The position numbers and the translations under genes were made by a program. Of a stretch of 7,359 nt of DNA, positions 6,401-7,359 are shown in pieces. Position 1 is the first letter of the stretch. Every line of letters starts with the position of its first letter. This DNA comes from Candidatus Segatella violae. GTDB lineage: Bacteria > Bacteroidota > Bacteroidia > Bacteroidales > Bacteroidaceae. The DNA lies in contig DJSH01000030.1 in the NCBI GenBank assembly GCA_002440225.1, positions 1-7,359 of the forward strand, read 5' to 3'. The notes below the pieces were generated by a model. It saw nothing but the letters and a program-made list of their open reading frames with translations, did no database searches and was not told where the DNA came from.

Positions 6401-7319
6401 AGGCTATACGGATAAGGCTGTAGTTAATAGCCCTTGCGTAACCATTAGCGCACGAGGAACTTTGGGATTTTGTGTTTATCATGAATCGCCTTTTGTGCCA
6501 ATTGTACGTTTGATTGTTGCAACACCTAATGAAAAAGTTAGCTGTAAGTATCTTTATTATGCGTTGCATCTTGTTAATTTCGTAAATGAGGGAGCATCTA
6601 CTCCTCAGCTAAGTGTTCCAAAGGTTGCAGAGTATAAGATACCTTTGCCTCCAATGGATATACAGAAGAAAATTGTAGAAGAGTGTGACAAGATAGACGC
6701 TTTAGTAACAAATAGCAATGAAAATATTCAAAAAGCAAATGCAGAAATAGAGTCTGTTTTGAATTCTGTCACAGGAAAAAGGCAACTTTTAAAAGGGATT
6801 GTCGCTTTTGGTAATGGAAGGATAAATTATTCTGAGATTAAGCCTGAAAGTTATATTAGTACAGATAATATGTTACAGAATTGTGAAGGAGTAGTTCCTT
6901 ACGACGGAGTACCTAATGTTAGCAATGTTGTTGCCTATCAGAAAGGTGATATTTTGCTTTCAAACATTAGACCATATCTTAAAAAGTTATGGTTGGCAGA
7001 CTGTAATGGTGGTTGCTCGCCTGATGTCTTGGTGCTGCATAATATTCAACCTTTACAAGTAGATACTACTTTCGTTTACTATTCACTTCGTAGGCAAGCA
7101 TTCTTTGACTTCATTATGTCGGATATAAAAGGCATGAAAATGCCTCGTGGCAAGAAAGAGACGATTGAGAGGTTTGAGATAGTTCTACCATCATTGGAAG
7201 TGCAGAAAGAAGTCGTGGAAAAGTTACGCAAGTATGATGCAGAAATAGCAAATGCCAAGCAACAAATAGCTTCTGCTCCTTCTCGCAAGCAAGCCATCTT
7301 GGACAAATATTTAAAGTAA
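3462..7319 (+). CDS. Single-chain type IIG/IIB-like restriction-modification enzyme (R-M-S fusion, AloI-like)
   Basis: A 1285-aa enzyme predicted to bind, methylate (adenine N6, AdoMet-dependent) and cut DNA in one chain. The N-terminal HsdR_N-like nuclease has E87, D102 (GGFADIWV), E127-C-K129 (VIIECKT) and a Q148-LFS-Y152 motif. A helical linker runs about 240-410. The methyltransferase has QFFTPMPIVRF (431-441, motif X), DYACGAGHFL (463-472, motif I), an acidic residue at E503, D530 and NPPY (549-552, motif IV). An acidic hinge ESEDGEDDEEEDN (839-851) precedes the specificity region: TRD1 about 935-1065 and TRD2 about 1110-1245, each ended by an IPLPP or IVLPS segment and a conserved helix (about 1066-1100, 1247-1280). 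No helicase motifs or Walker A occur, so it is not an HsdR. AloI, PpiI and TstI have this layout and about 1250 aa. All key motifs look intact. The target sequence cannot be read from the protein. The gene is AT-richer in codon choice than genes at the left, suggesting transfer. Confidence 0.9.
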   Translation: MVKEQIRELLNLLGFKQEGDKYAKEYKTTLHPLIVDVEKECIYYANSGITVTRNTTSNLSEDENLVVLECVDRLLSMGYHANHIELEPHWKMGHGQKGGFADIWVRSYSDKPFDGNEEDLTSWVIIECKTVGAKYNEAWNDTLDDGAQLFSYFQQEPKTKFLCLYTSDIVDGKIKAEYKLMNVQDNEDLLASDKSAQSYKDKNDKQRYRVWRDTYDCEYATRGLFEKDIQPYEIGKNKYTIADLEEVDNSEIQKKYHEFALILRQHNVSGRENAFDKLVNLFLAKVVDETNNPENLHFYWKGTAYDDDFQLQDRLQRLYRDGMMRFLKEEVTYIENSEIDKAFRRFKNDPDSTKKTIMEYFRALKFFSDNDFSFISVHNEKLFRQNAVVLRKMVKMLQDIRLKTNEAHQNQFLGDLFEGFLNRGIKQSEGQFFTPMPIVRFIVSSLPLEHVIRDNEDIPWAIDYACGAGHFLTEYAVRIKEFVEKYRKDIPIKEYYSRITGIEKEYRLSKVSKVSAFMYGHDDINIVYADALVKHPEVHDGQYEVLVANPPYAVSGFLDTLTEEQRKQYTLYNDSVNTDKNNVIEAFFIERAAQLMKTGGVAGIILPVSVLNRNGIHAHAREIILQNFDIVALAEFGSGTFGQTGTNTVTMFLRRKETNTPDAEHFKNRVNSWFAQREETNAVYQDEHLLGAYCSHCDYHLEDYKAFIGGMINDSFLKTETVQAYYASFFGNQRNAMKDVCDKAKAIRNKFLSRSKTRQFKEMSLEEQNQIKEQAFLNFVTAIEKEKVYYFVLANTVSQPVLLIKSPTSNADIKKFLGYGWSGSKGNEGIQYLNVATKESEDGEDDEEEDNTMSQIRGIDGIQTPLFNPVNLADDNKINTLVRKNFMGEKVAVPQELVSYVSKARLVDMLDFSRTSFTKEFKTSVVSHDDIDTKWALVKLKSVCESIVSGGDKPQNFAKEQTASLQIPVYANGVVNDGLQGYTDKAVVNSPCVTISARGTLGFCVYHESPFVPIVRLIVATPNEKVSCKYLYYALHLVNFVNEGASTPQLSVPKVAEYKIPLPPMDIQKKIVEECDKIDALVTNSNENIQKANAEIESVLNSVTGKRQLLKGIVAFGNGRINYSEIKPESYISTDNMLQNCEGVVPYDGVPNVSNVVAYQKGDILLSNIRPYLKKLWLADCNGGCSPDVLVLHNIQPLQVDTTFVYYSLRRQAFFDFIMSDIKGMKMPRGKKETIERFEIVLPSLEVQKEVVEKLRKYDAEIANAKQQIASAPSRKQAILDKYLK

Positions 7320-7341
7320 TAAGCGACAAGCGATATACTTC

Positions 7342-7359
7342 ATGATACCAATTTTTCAG
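7342..7359 (+). CDS. Possible start of a downstream gene, cut by the window edge
   Basis: ATG at 7342 opens a frame reading M-I-P-I-F-Q to the window end, 22 bp after the stop of the restriction-modification gene. The spacing would suit a co-transcribed gene, but six codons and no clear Shine-Dalgarno cannot establish it. Confidence 0.2.

Overview
The window looks like a chromosomal accessory stretch from a Bacteroidales gut or oral bacterium, probably Prevotella/Segatella-like. Support for this: promoter-like sites fit the Bacteroidetes pattern (TTTG, about 20 nt, TAnnTTTG) rather than -35/-10 boxes; start codons are preceded by A-rich leaders with weak Shine-Dalgarno sequences; and the gene families present (AAA_14/DUF4143 ATPase, AAA-ATPase-like/PD-(D/E)XK protein, small lipoprotein) are typical of that order. 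The species call is inference.

Layout. Bases 1-611 hold the C-terminal third of an AAA-ATPase-like protein with a PD-(D/E)XK nuclease-like domain, cut by the window edge. A small thioredoxin with an unusual WCQPC active site follows at 688-984. It converges on a minus-strand 96-aa conserved hypothetical gene (1029-1319), and a 12-bp hairpin sits between the two. A 389-bp gap (1320-1708) carries the minus-strand promoter, a perfect 38-bp palindrome, a plus-strand promoter-like site, and a decayed copy of the same palindrome that runs into the ribosome binding site of the next gene. That gene (1709-2974) encodes a 421-aa AAA_14/DUF4143 ATPase whose nuclease-like motif is degenerate. At 3024-3388 lies a lipoprotein gene broken by a frameshift and probably an internal deletion. 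The right half (3462-7319) is one 1285-aa polypeptide joining a PD-(D/E)XK endonuclease, an N6-adenine methyltransferase and a two-TRD HsdS-like specificity region. This is the architecture of AloI-like type IIG/IIB restriction-modification enzymes.

How the parts work together. The restriction-modification gene is self-contained: cutting, methylation and recognition are in one chain, and no helicase/translocase subunit is seen, so it is not a classical type I system. The two ATPase/PD-(D/E)XK proteins belong to large, poorly understood Bacteroidetes families. The palindrome pair around the DUF4143 promoter and leader is the least explained structure here. It could be an operator pair, an mRNA hairpin controlling translation, or a small palindromic mobile repeat. 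The thioredoxin and the 96-aa gene look like ordinary host genes.
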